Part shown: piece after piece, positions 24,635 to 33,785 of the stretch
Layout of the letters: each line of letters starts with the position of its first letter
Numbering within the stretch: the first letter of the stretch is position 1
Source: Streptomyces sp. CB02058
GTDB lineage: Bacteria; Actinomycetota; Actinomycetes; Streptomycetales; Streptomycetaceae
DNA length: 64,000 nt
Assembly (NCBI RefSeq): GCF_001905505.1
Contig: NZ_LIPG01000003.1
Span: forward strand, 186,001-250,000
Reading direction: 5' to 3'
Notes under the pieces: generated by a model
Databases searched by the model: none
The model's input: only the letters and a program-made list of their open reading frames with translations
What the model was told of the DNA's origin: nothing
Translations under genes and position numbers: made by a program

Positions 24635-26167
24635 TCAGAGCGCCCGGCAGGCCATCTGCAGGGCCAGACGGCGGCTCGGATCGTCCAGGTCGACGCCCAG
24701 CCGCTCCCTGACCTGGCGCAGCCGCGCCGACACGGTGTTGCGGTGCAGACCGAGGGCCCGCGCGGTGCCCGTCGCGGAACCGCCGTTCTCCAGGAACACC
24801 CGCAAGGTGGTCAGCAGATGGGCCTGGTCGGGGGAGCGCAGCGGAGCGAGGGCCGTCTCCGCGAAGGCACGGGTGACATCGGACTGCTGCCAGGTCGCCA
24901 GCAGACGGCTCACGCCGAGCTCGTCCGTGTGCTCGACGGCCGGGCGGAACTCCCTGGCCCGGGCCAGCTGGGCCGCGTTGTTCGCCTCGTCGAGCGTGTC
25001 CGCCAGACCGCCGGGACCCTGGTGGGGCCAGCCGATGCCCGCCACCAGCTCTCCGCGCGAGGGGAGTTCGGCGAGCGCGCGGCGCGCCAGGCGCAGCAGC
25101 CGGCGCGGGTCGTCCGGGGCGGGCCGCCGCACGCTGCTCGTCCAGGCCGCCCAGGCTCCCTCGTGCACGGTGACGGTCTGCGCGTCGAGGCCGTGCCGCG
25201 AGAGCGCGGCGGTCAGTTCGGCGGCGTCGGTGCCGGGCGGACCCGGGCCGTCGGCCAGGACGCGGAGCCCGACGTGCCAGTCCTCCAGCCGCCAGCCGAG
25301 GGCGACGGCCCGCTCGACCACCCCGCGGCTGACGGTGGCCCCGCCGGCGAGGACCTCCTCCAGCAGCCGCAGGCGCGCGGCGGTGTCGTGGTCCGCCCGG
25401 GTGCGTGCGGCGCCGAGCCAGGACCGGACGAAGGGTTCCAGGACCGCCAGACCCAGCGCGACCGTGTCGGCCCGCGCGCTGTCGGCACGGTCGTACGGCC
25501 AGACCAGCCAGGCGCCGACGGGGGCGGGGCGTGACGGTTCGTCACCGCCGGACGGATGGACGGGGTGGGCGACCAGACGCGCGGTGCGCTGTGGAACGGC
25601 CAGCTCCGCGCGCAGGGTTCCGAGCAGCGGCACGGGGTCCCCGAGGATCACACTGCCGTCCGGGGTGAGCAGGCTGATGTCCGCCGCGAGCACGTCACGT
25701 GCCGCCGCCAGCAGGTCGGGGCCCTGCGTACGGGTGCCGAGCCGGCGCACCAGGGTCTCCACTGCGCGGGCCCGCAGGACCTCGGGCGCGCGGACGCGGA
25801 GGGTGAGGTCGAGCGCCAGCCGGAACGGGTCCTCGGTCACCGCCCACAGCACCGGGATGCGCAGCCGGTCGGCGAGACGGATCGCGGAGAGCGGCGGCCT
25901 GTCCGCGCGGGTCGTCATGACGCACAGGGCGGCGGCTCCGGCCTCCTGCGACCGGCGGACGAGCGAGTCCAGGCGATAGGCGGGGGTGGTGTCACCCGCG
26001 TCGCAGACCACCAGATGCCCGGCCACGTCGAAGGGGGTGGTCCGGTGCGACGTCACATCGGTGACCTGGCGTTCCAGGCCGGCGTGCCCCGCGAGGGTCC
26101 GCGCGCCGCTCAGCAGGGGGTCGGCGAGCAGGTCGGCCACCGTGGGCCCCGCCGTCACGGCCGTCAC
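24635..26167 (-). CDS. PucR-family transcriptional regulator
   Basis: A 510-aa regulator with three parts: an N-terminal PucR purine-catabolism domain (VADLLADPLLSGARTLAG...), a central GGDEF-like region, and a C-terminal HTH_30 domain (GSATGTARALGLHRNTVSARLRQVRERLG). The family controls purine, allantoin and related ring-nitrogen catabolism. Its GTG start overlaps the stop of the first DUF917 gene (GTGA), so it is the last gene of the permease - HyuA - DUF917 - DUF917 - pucR operon and is probably an autoregulated, substrate-responsive controller of the locus. Confidence 0.9.
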   Translation of the reverse strand: MTAVTAGPTVADLLADPLLSGARTLAGHAGLERQVTDVTSHRTTPFDVAGHLVVCDAGDTTPAYRLDSLVRRSQEAGAAALCVMTTRADRPPLSAIRLADRLRIPVLWAVTEDPFRLALDLTLRVRAPEVLRARAVETLVRRLGTRTQGPDLLAAARDVLAADISLLTPDGSVILGDPVPLLGTLRAELAVPQRTARLVAHPVHPSGGDEPSRPAPVGAWLVWPYDRADSARADTVALGLAVLEPFVRSWLGAARTRADHDTAARLRLLEEVLAGGATVSRGVVERAVALGWRLEDWHVGLRVLADGPGPPGTDAAELTAALSRHGLDAQTVTVHEGAWAAWTSSVRRPAPDDPRRLLRLARRALAELPSRGELVAGIGWPHQGPGGLADTLDEANNAAQLARAREFRPAVEHTDELGVSRLLATWQQSDVTRAFAETALAPLRSPDQAHLLTTLRVFLENGGSATGTARALGLHRNTVSARLRQVRERLGVDLDDPSRRLALQMACRAL

Positions 26168-27279
26168 CTTCCCCGCCCCGCGTCGGCGTGGCCGCGCGGA
26201 CGAGGAGGTTCCATGTCCAGGTCGAGGCCGAAGGCGGCGGGCCCGACGAGCGCGGCACCGGCATCGGGCCAGTCGTAGAGGGCGGGCAGACGGACCAGCG
26301 TCAGGTCCTGGCCCGTACGGATCTGGTCGGAGCGCAGCGGGTGGCGCCCGCTCGGATCGACGGCCGCGATGATCTGCGGGCTCGCGGCCCGTACGACCCC
26401 GTCCACCGTCACCGCCAGGAACTCGTCGAGCAGGTCCACGCGCACCACCGCGCCGCTGCCCCGGTCGACGAGCGTGACCGCGCCCGGCAGCTGTCCGTGA
26501 CGCGGAACGATCTCCTCGGCACGGCCCGCCGCCAGCAGATCCCCGCCGAGGGCGGCCGCGAGTCCCCGCGGAGTGAGACCGGGGTCCTCGACGGCCGCGC
26601 GGAACCGGCCGCCCAGCTCCAGGCAGGCGCTGACCGATCCGCCCACCCCGATCCGGGCGAGCCGCCCCGCCTCCACGGGGTGGACGGCCAGCGCGGCGGC
26701 TCCGCCGAGCGCGAGCACGTTCGCCCGGAGCAGGGGTTCCGCGAGCCGGGGGGAGCAGTGGGGTACGACGACGGTGTCGCCGCCGGGGCCCACCAGCACG
26801 AGGGGCTGCGGGGCCAGGCCGTGCAGGGCGGCCACGGTCTGGTCGATGCGGGGGAAGGCACGCCCCATCAGGTCGCCGTCCACGAGCGGCAGCCCGGTGC
26901 GACGGGCGGCCAGCGCGGCGACGACGGCGTTGAGGCCGCCGATCTCCAGCACCCCCACGGCACCGGCCGGGGCTCCGGCCGCTTCGGCCGCCGTACGCAC
27001 GGCGGCGGCGAAGTCGTCGGGGTTGACGAGCCGTTCCGCGAGCACGTCCGGAGCGCCGACGACGCCGACGTGCACCACGAGGGCGCCGGGAGGCAGCGCC
27101 GCCGCCGGTACGTACGGAAGGGGCGCCCCGGCGAGCATCCGGCGCAGCAGCAGCGCGCCGGTGCCGACCTCGCCACCGCCGCCGGAGCCGAGCAGGGTGG
27201 CTCCGGCGGCCAGATCGCCCACCTGTTCCGCGGACAGCCGGTGCGGGGCGGGGCCGGGGGATGAGGGGTGCGGCGTCAC
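26164..27279 (-). CDS. DUF917 (S-methyl-thiohydantoin desulfurase-like) family protein, copy A
   Basis: A 371-aa DUF917 protein. The N-terminal glycine-rich LGSGGGGEVGTG motif and the later PLVDGDLMGRAFPRIDQ are characteristic. Members occur beside hydantoinase/oxoprolinase homologues and have been linked to thiohydantoin desulfurisation, but biochemistry is scarce. It follows copy B by 10 bp on the same strand, and its stop overlaps pucR. The two copies keep the same motifs but diverge elsewhere, which fits a heteromeric complex or two sequential steps. Confidence 0.85.
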   Translation of the reverse strand: MTPHPSSPGPAPHRLSAEQVGDLAAGATLLGSGGGGEVGTGALLLRRMLAGAPLPYVPAAALPPGALVVHVGVVGAPDVLAERLVNPDDFAAAVRTAAEAAGAPAGAVGVLEIGGLNAVVAALAARRTGLPLVDGDLMGRAFPRIDQTVAALHGLAPQPLVLVGPGGDTVVVPHCSPRLAEPLLRANVLALGGAAALAVHPVEAGRLARIGVGGSVSACLELGGRFRAAVEDPGLTPRGLAAALGGDLLAAGRAEEIVPRHGQLPGAVTLVDRGSGAVVRVDLLDEFLAVTVDGVVRAASPQIIAAVDPSGRHPLRSDQIRTGQDLTLVRLPALYDWPDAGAALVGPAAFGLDLDMEPPRPRGHADAGRGR

Positions 27280-27289
27280 CCTTCGATCA

Positions 27290-28369
27290 TCACACTTCGA
27301 CGGCCGGCAGCGGCACGTACGCGTGCTCGTACCCGAAATAGCCGGGTCCCGCCAGGGCGAGTCCCTCGGGGGTGCGCCAGCGCGGGTCGCAGGGCACGCC
27401 GAGGACGCTGACCCGCAGGCCGTACCGGAGGGTCTCGGTGGTGACCGGCTCCCCGGTGTCGGTGTCCAGGACGCAGATCAGGTCGGGCACGCTGACGACG
27501 ACCTCGCCGTCCCGGGTGGCCACGAGATTCTCGTTCTGGAAGGAGAGCTCCAGGGCCGATCCCGCGTCCCCGGCCACCCCGGCGAGCCGGGCGGACCCCC
27601 GGGCGAAGCCTCCGCTGGTGGTGCGGATGACGTCGCCGACCTTGCCGGTGAAGACATGGTGCCCGCCCAGAACCTCCGCCGCAGCGGCCACGGGGTCGGC
27701 GTGCCCCTCGCGCGCCTCGCGGATGGCGCGGCCGATCCGCTCGCACAGCGTCATCGTGCCGGGCACCATCAGGTCCTTGACCTGCCGTCCCGTCAGGACG
27801 TACAGGCTGACCGCCGCGCTGCAGCCCATCTCCACGGTCGAGGCGCGGGCGAGGCGTTCGGCCCAGGCGTTGTCGGGCGTACGCAGACTCACGGCGTTGC
27901 CGCGCTCGTCGGCGAGGGCCATCGGGGACGCCTTCACACCGCCGAGGGTCGGCAGCAGCATCTGGAGTTCGGGGAAGGCGCGGCCCATGCCGTCGGCGTC
28001 GATCAGCGGGATGCCCGCCTCGGCCGCGGCGACGAACGGGGTCATGGAGTTCAGGCCGCCCGCCTCGATGGACACCGTGTGGGTGGCCTTTTGGCCGAGG
28101 AGGTCCTCGATGGCGCGCATCGCGTTCAGGACCTCGTCGCCGGCGGGCAGCTTCTCCAGCATCACGGTGGGCGCGCCCATGAAGGCCGTGGGGATGACCA
28201 GGGCGTCGTCCTCGATCTCGTCCACGTCCAGGAGGGTGACCGGCCCGTGCGCGGCGAGCGCCTGCTGGGCGAGGAGCCTGCCGACGAAGGGGTCCCCGCC
28301 ACCGCCGGTGCCGAGGACGGCGGCGCCGCGTGCCAGGTCGGGCAGGTTCTCGGCAGTGATCTCACGCAT
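27290..28369 (-). CDS. DUF917 family protein, copy B
   Basis: A 359-aa paralogue of the downstream DUF917 protein. It has the same N-terminal GTGGGGDP signature and a matching IDADGMGRAFPELQM block, followed by a conserved C-terminal beta-rich half ending with the typical FGYEHAYVPLP. Its start overlaps the end of the HyuA-like gene by eight bases, so expression is probably coupled. The function is presumed to be hydrolysis or desulfurisation of a cyclic thioamide/imide together with the neighbouring ATPase-fold protein; the substrate is unknown. Confidence 0.85.
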   Translation of the reverse strand: MREITAENLPDLARGAAVLGTGGGGDPFVGRLLAQQALAAHGPVTLLDVDEIEDDALVIPTAFMGAPTVMLEKLPAGDEVLNAMRAIEDLLGQKATHTVSIEAGGLNSMTPFVAAAEAGIPLIDADGMGRAFPELQMLLPTLGGVKASPMALADERGNAVSLRTPDNAWAERLARASTVEMGCSAAVSLYVLTGRQVKDLMVPGTMTLCERIGRAIREAREGHADPVAAAAEVLGGHHVFTGKVGDVIRTTSGGFARGSARLAGVAGDAGSALELSFQNENLVATRDGEVVVSVPDLICVLDTDTGEPVTTETLRYGLRVSVLGVPCDPRWRTPEGLALAGPGYFGYEHAYVPLPAVEV

Positions 28370-29924
28370 CGTGGCCTCCCAGGCTCAGTTCTCCGACAGC
28401 CTTGACCCGGATGCGCGCGGCGTTGCCGGGAAGGTAGGCGAGCGGTACTTCCTCCACGTCGACGATCTCCACCGACGCGGGGCGCGCGCCGGCCGCGACG
28501 GCGCGGTCGACGGCCTCCTGGCGGGCCTCGTCGAGGACGGCGTCCCGCTGCTGGGGCGTGACCGAGTAGACCCGGTCGACCTCGCCGCCCACCTGGGCGA
28601 TCGCCGCGCCGATGGCATTGGCCACGGCGAAGTGGTCGGGCCGCACCACGTGCGAGGCTCCCGCGAGGTCCTCGGGCACCAGGATGCTGCCGCCGCCGAC
28701 GGCGACGACGGGCACCGGTTCGGCGGAGGCGCGCATCCGGTCGACGACCTCGGCGAGCCGGTCGTCGATGATCCGGAGCGCGGCGTCGACCGTCGAGCGG
28801 TCCAGGTGCGCGACGAGCGACGGATCGCCGACCTCGGCGCGGCCCGCGGCCACCGCGATGTCGGTGGCGGTCAGCCTGCCGCCGCCGAAGACGAGCGCCT
28901 CCTCGGTGAGCCGGTAGCCCACGCTCGCGGGGCCGACGGCCGTCCCGGACGGCCCGTCGAGCACATGACTGCCACCGCCGATGCCGATCGACAGCACGTC
29001 GGGCATGCGGAAGTTGGTCTGCACACCGGCCACGGTGACGTCGGTGGACGCCTCGCGGGGGAAGCCGTTGCGCAGGATGCCGACGTCACTGGTGGTGCCG
29101 CCGATGTCGACGACCGCGCAGGAACGCAGCCTGGACAGGAAGGCGGCGCCCCGCATGGAGTTGGTCGGGCCGGACGCGAACGTCGCCACGGGGTAGCGGC
29201 GGGCGTAGTCGACGTCCATCAGCGTGCCGTCGTTCTGGCTGAGGAAGACCGGGGCGGTGATGCCCGCCTCGGCGACCGTACGGCTCAGCCCGGTGGCCAC
29301 CTGGTCGGCCAGGTCCCGCAGGGCCGCGTTGATGACGGTGGCGTTCTCCCTGCCCAGGAGGCCCATGCGGCCGATCTCGTGCGACAGGCTGACCGGGGCG
29401 CCCGGCAGCTGCTCGGCGATGATCTCCGCGGCACGGGTCTCGAACTCGGCGTTCACCGGGGAGAACACCGAGGACAGCGCGAACGAGGTCGCCCCGGCGT
29501 CGGCGGCCTTGGCCAGGACGTCCCTGAACTCCCGCTCGTCGAACGGGGCGATGGGGCTGCCGTCGTACTCGTGGCCACCGTGGCAGAGATAACTGTGGCC
29601 CCCGATCGCGGCGGTCAGCCGGGTGGGCCAGTCCACCAGCGGCGGCAGGGCGCGGGTGGCGGGGAGGCCGAAGCGGATGGCGGCGGTCTGCGCCAGCCGC
29701 TCGCCCTCCACCAGCGCGTTGATGAAGTGGGTGGTGCCGATCATCACCGCGTGCACGGCGGCCGGGTCGAAGCCCGTGGCCTGGCGCAGATCGCGGATGG
29801 CGGCGACGATGCCGCCCGTGACGTCGGCGGTGGTGGACGCCTTCACGGCGCCCAGCACCTGTTCGCCGTCGACGAGTACGGCGTCCGTGTTGGTGCCGCC
29901 CACGTCGATGCCCAGTCGGAGCAT
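28362..29924 (-). CDS. Hydantoinase A/oxoprolinase-family protein
   Basis: A 520-aa protein of the HyuA/ASKHA fold. The N-terminal phosphate loop GIDVGGTNTDAVLVDG, the second motif VVDIGGTTSDVGIL, and the third VVAVGGGSILVP are all visible. These enzymes hydrolyse hydantoins, 5-oxoproline or related cyclic imides, usually with ATP. GAAAGGA precedes ATG 29924; the frame upstream of it lacks similarity. At 520 residues it is shorter than the ~690 residues of HyuA, and no HyuB subunit is present. The two DUF917 proteins directly downstream may take the place of HyuB; this is inference. Confidence 0.85.
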   Translation of the reverse strand: MLRLGIDVGGTNTDAVLVDGEQVLGAVKASTTADVTGGIVAAIRDLRQATGFDPAAVHAVMIGTTHFINALVEGERLAQTAAIRFGLPATRALPPLVDWPTRLTAAIGGHSYLCHGGHEYDGSPIAPFDEREFRDVLAKAADAGATSFALSSVFSPVNAEFETRAAEIIAEQLPGAPVSLSHEIGRMGLLGRENATVINAALRDLADQVATGLSRTVAEAGITAPVFLSQNDGTLMDVDYARRYPVATFASGPTNSMRGAAFLSRLRSCAVVDIGGTTSDVGILRNGFPREASTDVTVAGVQTNFRMPDVLSIGIGGGSHVLDGPSGTAVGPASVGYRLTEEALVFGGGRLTATDIAVAAGRAEVGDPSLVAHLDRSTVDAALRIIDDRLAEVVDRMRASAEPVPVVAVGGGSILVPEDLAGASHVVRPDHFAVANAIGAAIAQVGGEVDRVYSVTPQQRDAVLDEARQEAVDRAVAAGARPASVEIVDVEEVPLAYLPGNAARIRVKAVGELSLGGHDA

Positions 29925-30003
29925 GTGGGTTGTCCTTTCTCGTTGTGCCCGGCCGGGCAGGGCCGCGCGGGTCCGGCCCGGCCGGGTGCGGCCGGCGGTG
30001 TCG

Positions 30004-31353
30004 TCAGGCGGTCCGGGGCTCGGCGGCGCCGGGCACGGGGTCCGGCTCCCCATCGTCGGTCGCGACGGTGCCGGTCCCGCGGATCAGGCCGAGGCGGGCC
30101 GCCGCGGTGTAGAGCACGAAGGCGACGACCACCGAGTTGATCGAGGGCAGACCCCAGTCCACGTACTTGCCCACGACGGCGGCCACGGCCCAGATGCCGA
30201 GCGACGCCGGGACCCAGGAGGGCGCGCTCGGCGGGAGGGAACCCGAGGGGCGGCTCTCGTCGAGCGGGGCGCGGAAGACCCGGGAGACGAAGTACTCGGC
30301 GACCATGATTCCGGCGATCGGCGGGAAGAGGACCCCCAGCAGATTGAGGAAGCCGGTGAAGCTGTCGAGCACCCCGGCCGCGCCGAGCAGGGAGCCGGTG
30401 ACGCCCACGACCACCGTGACGGCGGCGCGGCTCACCTTCCTGCCGAAGGCCTGCCGGACGAAGTTGACCACGCCGAGGGAGGCCGCGTAGAGGTTCCAGT
30501 CGTTCACCTTGATGGTGGCCGCGACGATGATGAGCGTCCCGAGGAAGCCCGAGGTGGAGGTGACGATCGCGATCACGTCGTTGGTACGCAGCGCGAGGGC
30601 GAGCAGCACGCCGATGAGCCCGATGACGTACTCGCCGACCGATATGCCCACGACCGTCTGCTTGACCACGTCGCCCCGGGTGCGGTTGAAGCGGCTCATG
30701 TCCGGGGTGATCACCGCGCCCACGATGAAGCCGCCCGCGACGATGGTGGTGCCCTGGAGCAGCGAGAGCGGCGGCCCCGCGGGCTGCGCGGAGGTCAGTG
30801 CGCCGAGGTCGTGCTTGCCCAGCTCCACGGCGATGGACCAGCCGGCCATCAGCAGGAAGGCCGGCACGGTGATGTAGGCGGCCCAGGCCATCGACCCGAC
30901 GCCGTAGACGACGATCGCGGTGATGACCAGTCCGCAGATCAGGGACCAGGCCCAGCCGGGCAGACCGCCCACGAGGTCGACGAGCCCCTCCGCGGAGACG
31001 GCGTTCTGGATGCCGAACCAGCCGACGGCGCTGATGCTGATCGCCAGCCCGATCAGTGAGGCGCCGCCGGTGCCGAAGCCGGTCCAGCGGGCGAGCAGCG
31101 AGGTGGACATGCCCTCCCGCTGCCCGGCGATGCCGGTGAAGATCGTCAGGACCTCCAGGACGACCGCGCCCAGCGTGATGGCCAGTACGGCGTTCCAGAA
31201 GGTCATGCCGAAGCCGAGGGTGGCGCCGATGAGAAAACTGGCCAGGGTGCTGAGCTGGCCGAAGCGCTGGGTCGCCACCGAGAACCAGTGGTACCGGGCG
31301 CCCGAGGGGACGCGGGCCAGCGCGTAGTCGTCGTGTCCTGCGGATGACGCCAT
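30004..31353 (-). CDS. NCS1 family permease (purine/cytosine/hydantoin type)
   Basis: A 449-aa membrane protein with about 12 helices. The N-terminal RVPSGARYHWFSVATQRFGQL and the helix-1/2 loop resemble CodB and the Mhp1 hydantoin permease. NCS1 permeases import nucleobases, allantoin or hydantoins with Na+ or H+. It is the first gene of the minus-strand operon (79 bp before the HyuA-like gene). CTGGAG precedes ATG 31353. Its presence upstream of a hydantoinase-like protein suggests import of the cyclic substrate. Confidence 0.85.
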   Translation of the reverse strand: MASSAGHDDYALARVPSGARYHWFSVATQRFGQLSTLASFLIGATLGFGMTFWNAVLAITLGAVVLEVLTIFTGIAGQREGMSTSLLARWTGFGTGGASLIGLAISISAVGWFGIQNAVSAEGLVDLVGGLPGWAWSLICGLVITAIVVYGVGSMAWAAYITVPAFLLMAGWSIAVELGKHDLGALTSAQPAGPPLSLLQGTTIVAGGFIVGAVITPDMSRFNRTRGDVVKQTVVGISVGEYVIGLIGVLLALALRTNDVIAIVTSTSGFLGTLIIVAATIKVNDWNLYAASLGVVNFVRQAFGRKVSRAAVTVVVGVTGSLLGAAGVLDSFTGFLNLLGVLFPPIAGIMVAEYFVSRVFRAPLDESRPSGSLPPSAPSWVPASLGIWAVAAVVGKYVDWGLPSINSVVVAFVLYTAAARLGLIRGTGTVATDDGEPDPVPGAAEPRTA

Positions 31354-31703
31354 GAGCACTCCAGGGGACGTATGGGAGCGGTTCCGGTGAGGCTATGGCC
31401 GCCGGTCCAGCCGGTCACGGTGCGATGTGCACAGGAAGTGCGGCGGAGGAGGGCAGTGTGCACCGCAGAGATCAGGCCAGGAGAACCCTGTGATCCGTGC
31501 GAGCGACGAGGGCCGTGAGGGACGGGAGCGCCCCAGGAGCGGGAGAGCTGCGACGGCTGCGGAAGCCGCGACGCGCCGGATCAGGTCTCCACTGTGCAGG
31601 GCGCACTCCCGTACCGCCGCGACAGGGCGCCGCGCACCTTGTGAGGCCACCGCCGCCGGGCGCAGCCTGCTCGGAAAGCTGTCCGTCCTCACCTGGAGGT
31701 CCT
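31354..31703. promoter_or_regulatory. Divergent promoter region of the DUF917/racemase locus
   Basis: A 350-bp region without a supportable gene between the permease and racemase starts. TGTGCAC occurs at 31426-31432 and 31457-31463, exactly 31 bp apart (about three helical turns), suggesting paired operator half-sites for a regulator such as PucR. No clear -10/-35 pair stands out. Confidence 0.45.
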
Positions 31704-32423
31704 GTGAAGCTCACGGTCGTGCTCCCCGTCATCACCGACACGTTCACCGAGGAGGTCCGCAAGGAGGTGGCGGCCTGGGCATCGCCCGGTACGGAGATCG
31801 ACGTGCGCCGCATCGCGCGCGGCACCGACTCCATCGAGTCGGAGTACGACGAGGCACTCGCCGGCCCCGGCATCCTCGACGCCGTCCGTGAGGCGGCCGA
31901 GGACGGCGCGGACGCCGTCTTCGTCAGCTGCTTCGCCGACCCCGCGGTGCGCGCCGCCAGGGAGATCGTGGACATCCCCGTGGTCGGCGGGTTCGAGCCC
32001 GCCGTCCTCTCGGCCCTCTCGCTCGGCGAGCGCGCGGGAGTGATCACCGTGCTGCCGAACGTCCTGCCGATGCTCCACGGACTCGTACGGCGGCACGGTC
32101 TGACGGAGCGGATCGGCTCGATCCGGTCCGTGGACATCCCCGTCCTGGATCTCGGTCCCGGCGAACGGCTGCTGGACGCCCTCACCGCACAGGCCAGGGC
32201 CGCGATCGACGCGGGCGAGGCCGATGTGATCGTGCTCGGCTGCACCGGGATGCTGGGCGTGAGCAGCGCGCTCCAGGAGCGGCTCGCCCTGGACGGGCCC
32301 TTCGTGCCGGTCGTCGACCCGACCGGCGCTGCCATCATGAGCCTGGAGTCCCTGGTGCGGCTCGGGGTACGCCCGAGCCGTGTCAGCTACCTGCCGCCCA
32401 GGGCGAAGGAGCGCGTCGGCTGA
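31704..32423 (+). CDS. Asp/Glu/hydantoin racemase family protein
   Basis: A 239-aa racemase-fold protein. The two catalytic-type cysteines are C76 in SCFADP and C180 in LGCTGM, the usual pair that abstracts and donates the alpha-proton. Hydantoin racemases of this family interconvert D- and L-hydantoins. GTG 31704 has CTGGAGG seven bases upstream. It is divergent from the NCS1-HyuA-DUF917 operon and 46 bp before the PLP enzyme. It likely supplies the enantiomer used by the pathway. Confidence 0.85.
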   Translation: MKLTVVLPVITDTFTEEVRKEVAAWASPGTEIDVRRIARGTDSIESEYDEALAGPGILDAVREAAEDGADAVFVSCFADPAVRAAREIVDIPVVGGFEPAVLSALSLGERAGVITVLPNVLPMLHGLVRRHGLTERIGSIRSVDIPVLDLGPGERLLDALTAQARAAIDAGEADVIVLGCTGMLGVSSALQERLALDGPFVPVVDPTGAAIMSLESLVRLGVRPSRVSYLPPRAKERVG

Positions 32424-32469
32424 TCCCCGCCGCTCCGTCCGCCCGCCCCATCCCCCTTCGGAGTGCCCC

Positions 32470-33696
32470 TTGAGCAGTGAGACCAACGAGACCGGCGCCA
32501 CCCTCGACGTGCAGGCGATCCGTTCCTGCTTCCCCGCGCTGAAGGCGGGCACCGCCCGCTTCGACGCCCCCGGAGGCACGCAGACGCCTCAGCAGGTGAT
32601 CGACGCCATCAGCGAGGCCCTCACCCGTCCGCTCGCCAACCGGGGGGCGCTCACGGAGGGCGCCCGCAACGCCGAGGCGATCGTCGTCGGAGCGCGCCGG
32701 GCCCTGGCCGATCTGCTCGGTTCGGAGCCGGAGGCCGTGGTGTTCGGCCGCAGCGCCACCCAGCTCGTCTACGACCTGGCGCGCACCATGGCCAAGGACT
32801 GGGGCCCGGGCGACGAGGTGGTGGTCTCCCGGCTCGACCACGACTCGAACATCCGGCCCTGGGCACAGGCGGCGGAGGCGGTGGGCGCGACCGTCCGCAT
32901 GGCCGACTTCGACCCCGCCACGGGCGAGCTGGGCACCGCGCACATCGAGGCCGTGCTGTCCGAGCGGACCCGGCTGGTCGCCGTCACGGCCGCCTCCAAC
33001 CTCATCGGCACCTGCCCGGACATACCCGCCGTCGCGGACCTGGTGCACCGCACCGGCGCGCTTCTCCACGTCGACGCGGTGCACTACGCCTCGCACGCCA
33101 CGGTGGACGTCGTGGGGCTCGGCGCGGACACCCTGGTCTGTTCGCCGTACAAGTTCCTCGGACCGCATCTCGGTGTGCTGACGGGCCGCCGGGAGCTGCT
33201 CCTCGGCCTGCGGCCGGACAAGCTCCTGCCCTCCAGCGACGAGGTGCCCGAGCGTTTCGAACTGGGCACGCTGCCCTACGAACTGCTGGCCGGGGCGACG
33301 GCGGCCGTGGACTTCCTCGCCGGTCTCACCCCCGGCGCCGGGAGCCGGCGGGAGGCTCTGGTCCGCGCGTTCACGGCGCTCACCGCACACGAGGACCGGC
33401 TGAGCGCCCGCATCGAGAAGGGCCTGGCGTCGCTGGACGGCGTCACGGTGTACTCCCGGGCGGCGCGGCGCACCCCGACCACCCTGTTCACGGTGGCGGG
33501 GAAGCAGCCGGGCGAGGTCTCCCGGCTCCTCGCCGAGCGCGGTGTGGACGCCCCCTCCGGATCGTTCTACGCACTGGAGGCGTCCCGGCGGCTCGGCCTC
33601 GGCGACGAGGGCGGCGTACGCGTCGGTCTCGCGCCGTACACGAGCGACGAGGACATCGACCGGCTCCTCGACGCGCTCGACGTGCCGCGCGTCTGA
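32470..33696 (+). CDS. Cysteine desulfurase-like PLP-dependent aminotransferase class V protein
   Basis: A 408-aa fold-type I PLP enzyme. The PLP-binding Lys228 lies in CSPYKFLGPHLG, and NLIGTCPDIPAVADLVH with HVDAVHYA supplies the cofactor-ring and phosphate contacts. It resembles the cysteine desulfurase-like subgroup rather than NifS/SufS, because the mobile catalytic-Cys loop is not evident. The start is TTG 32470, supported by CGGAG six bases upstream. It is cotranscribed with the racemase. In a locus with two thiohydantoin-desulfurase-type proteins it may remove sulfur or an amino group from the pathway product; this is speculative. Confidence 0.8.
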   Translation: MSSETNETGATLDVQAIRSCFPALKAGTARFDAPGGTQTPQQVIDAISEALTRPLANRGALTEGARNAEAIVVGARRALADLLGSEPEAVVFGRSATQLVYDLARTMAKDWGPGDEVVVSRLDHDSNIRPWAQAAEAVGATVRMADFDPATGELGTAHIEAVLSERTRLVAVTAASNLIGTCPDIPAVADLVHRTGALLHVDAVHYASHATVDVVGLGADTLVCSPYKFLGPHLGVLTGRRELLLGLRPDKLLPSSDEVPERFELGTLPYELLAGATAAVDFLAGLTPGAGSRREALVRAFTALTAHEDRLSARIEKGLASLDGVTVYSRAARRTPTTLFTVAGKQPGEVSRLLAERGVDAPSGSFYALEASRRLGLGDEGGVRVGLAPYTSDEDIDRLLDALDVPRV

Positions 33697-33700
33697 CGTA

Positions 33701-33755
33701 CCGTCGAGCACCGGCGCGGGGCGGCCTCCACGAACCCCGCGCCGGTGCTCGACGG
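33701..33755. terminator. Strong bidirectional terminator, 21-bp perfect stem
   Basis: 33701-33721 pairs perfectly with 33735-33755 around a 13-nt loop. It lies five nt after the PLP enzyme and faces the convergent epimerase. Confidence 0.85.
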
Positions 33756-33785
33756 CCCGGGTCCGCCGCCCGATCCGCTCCTGGC

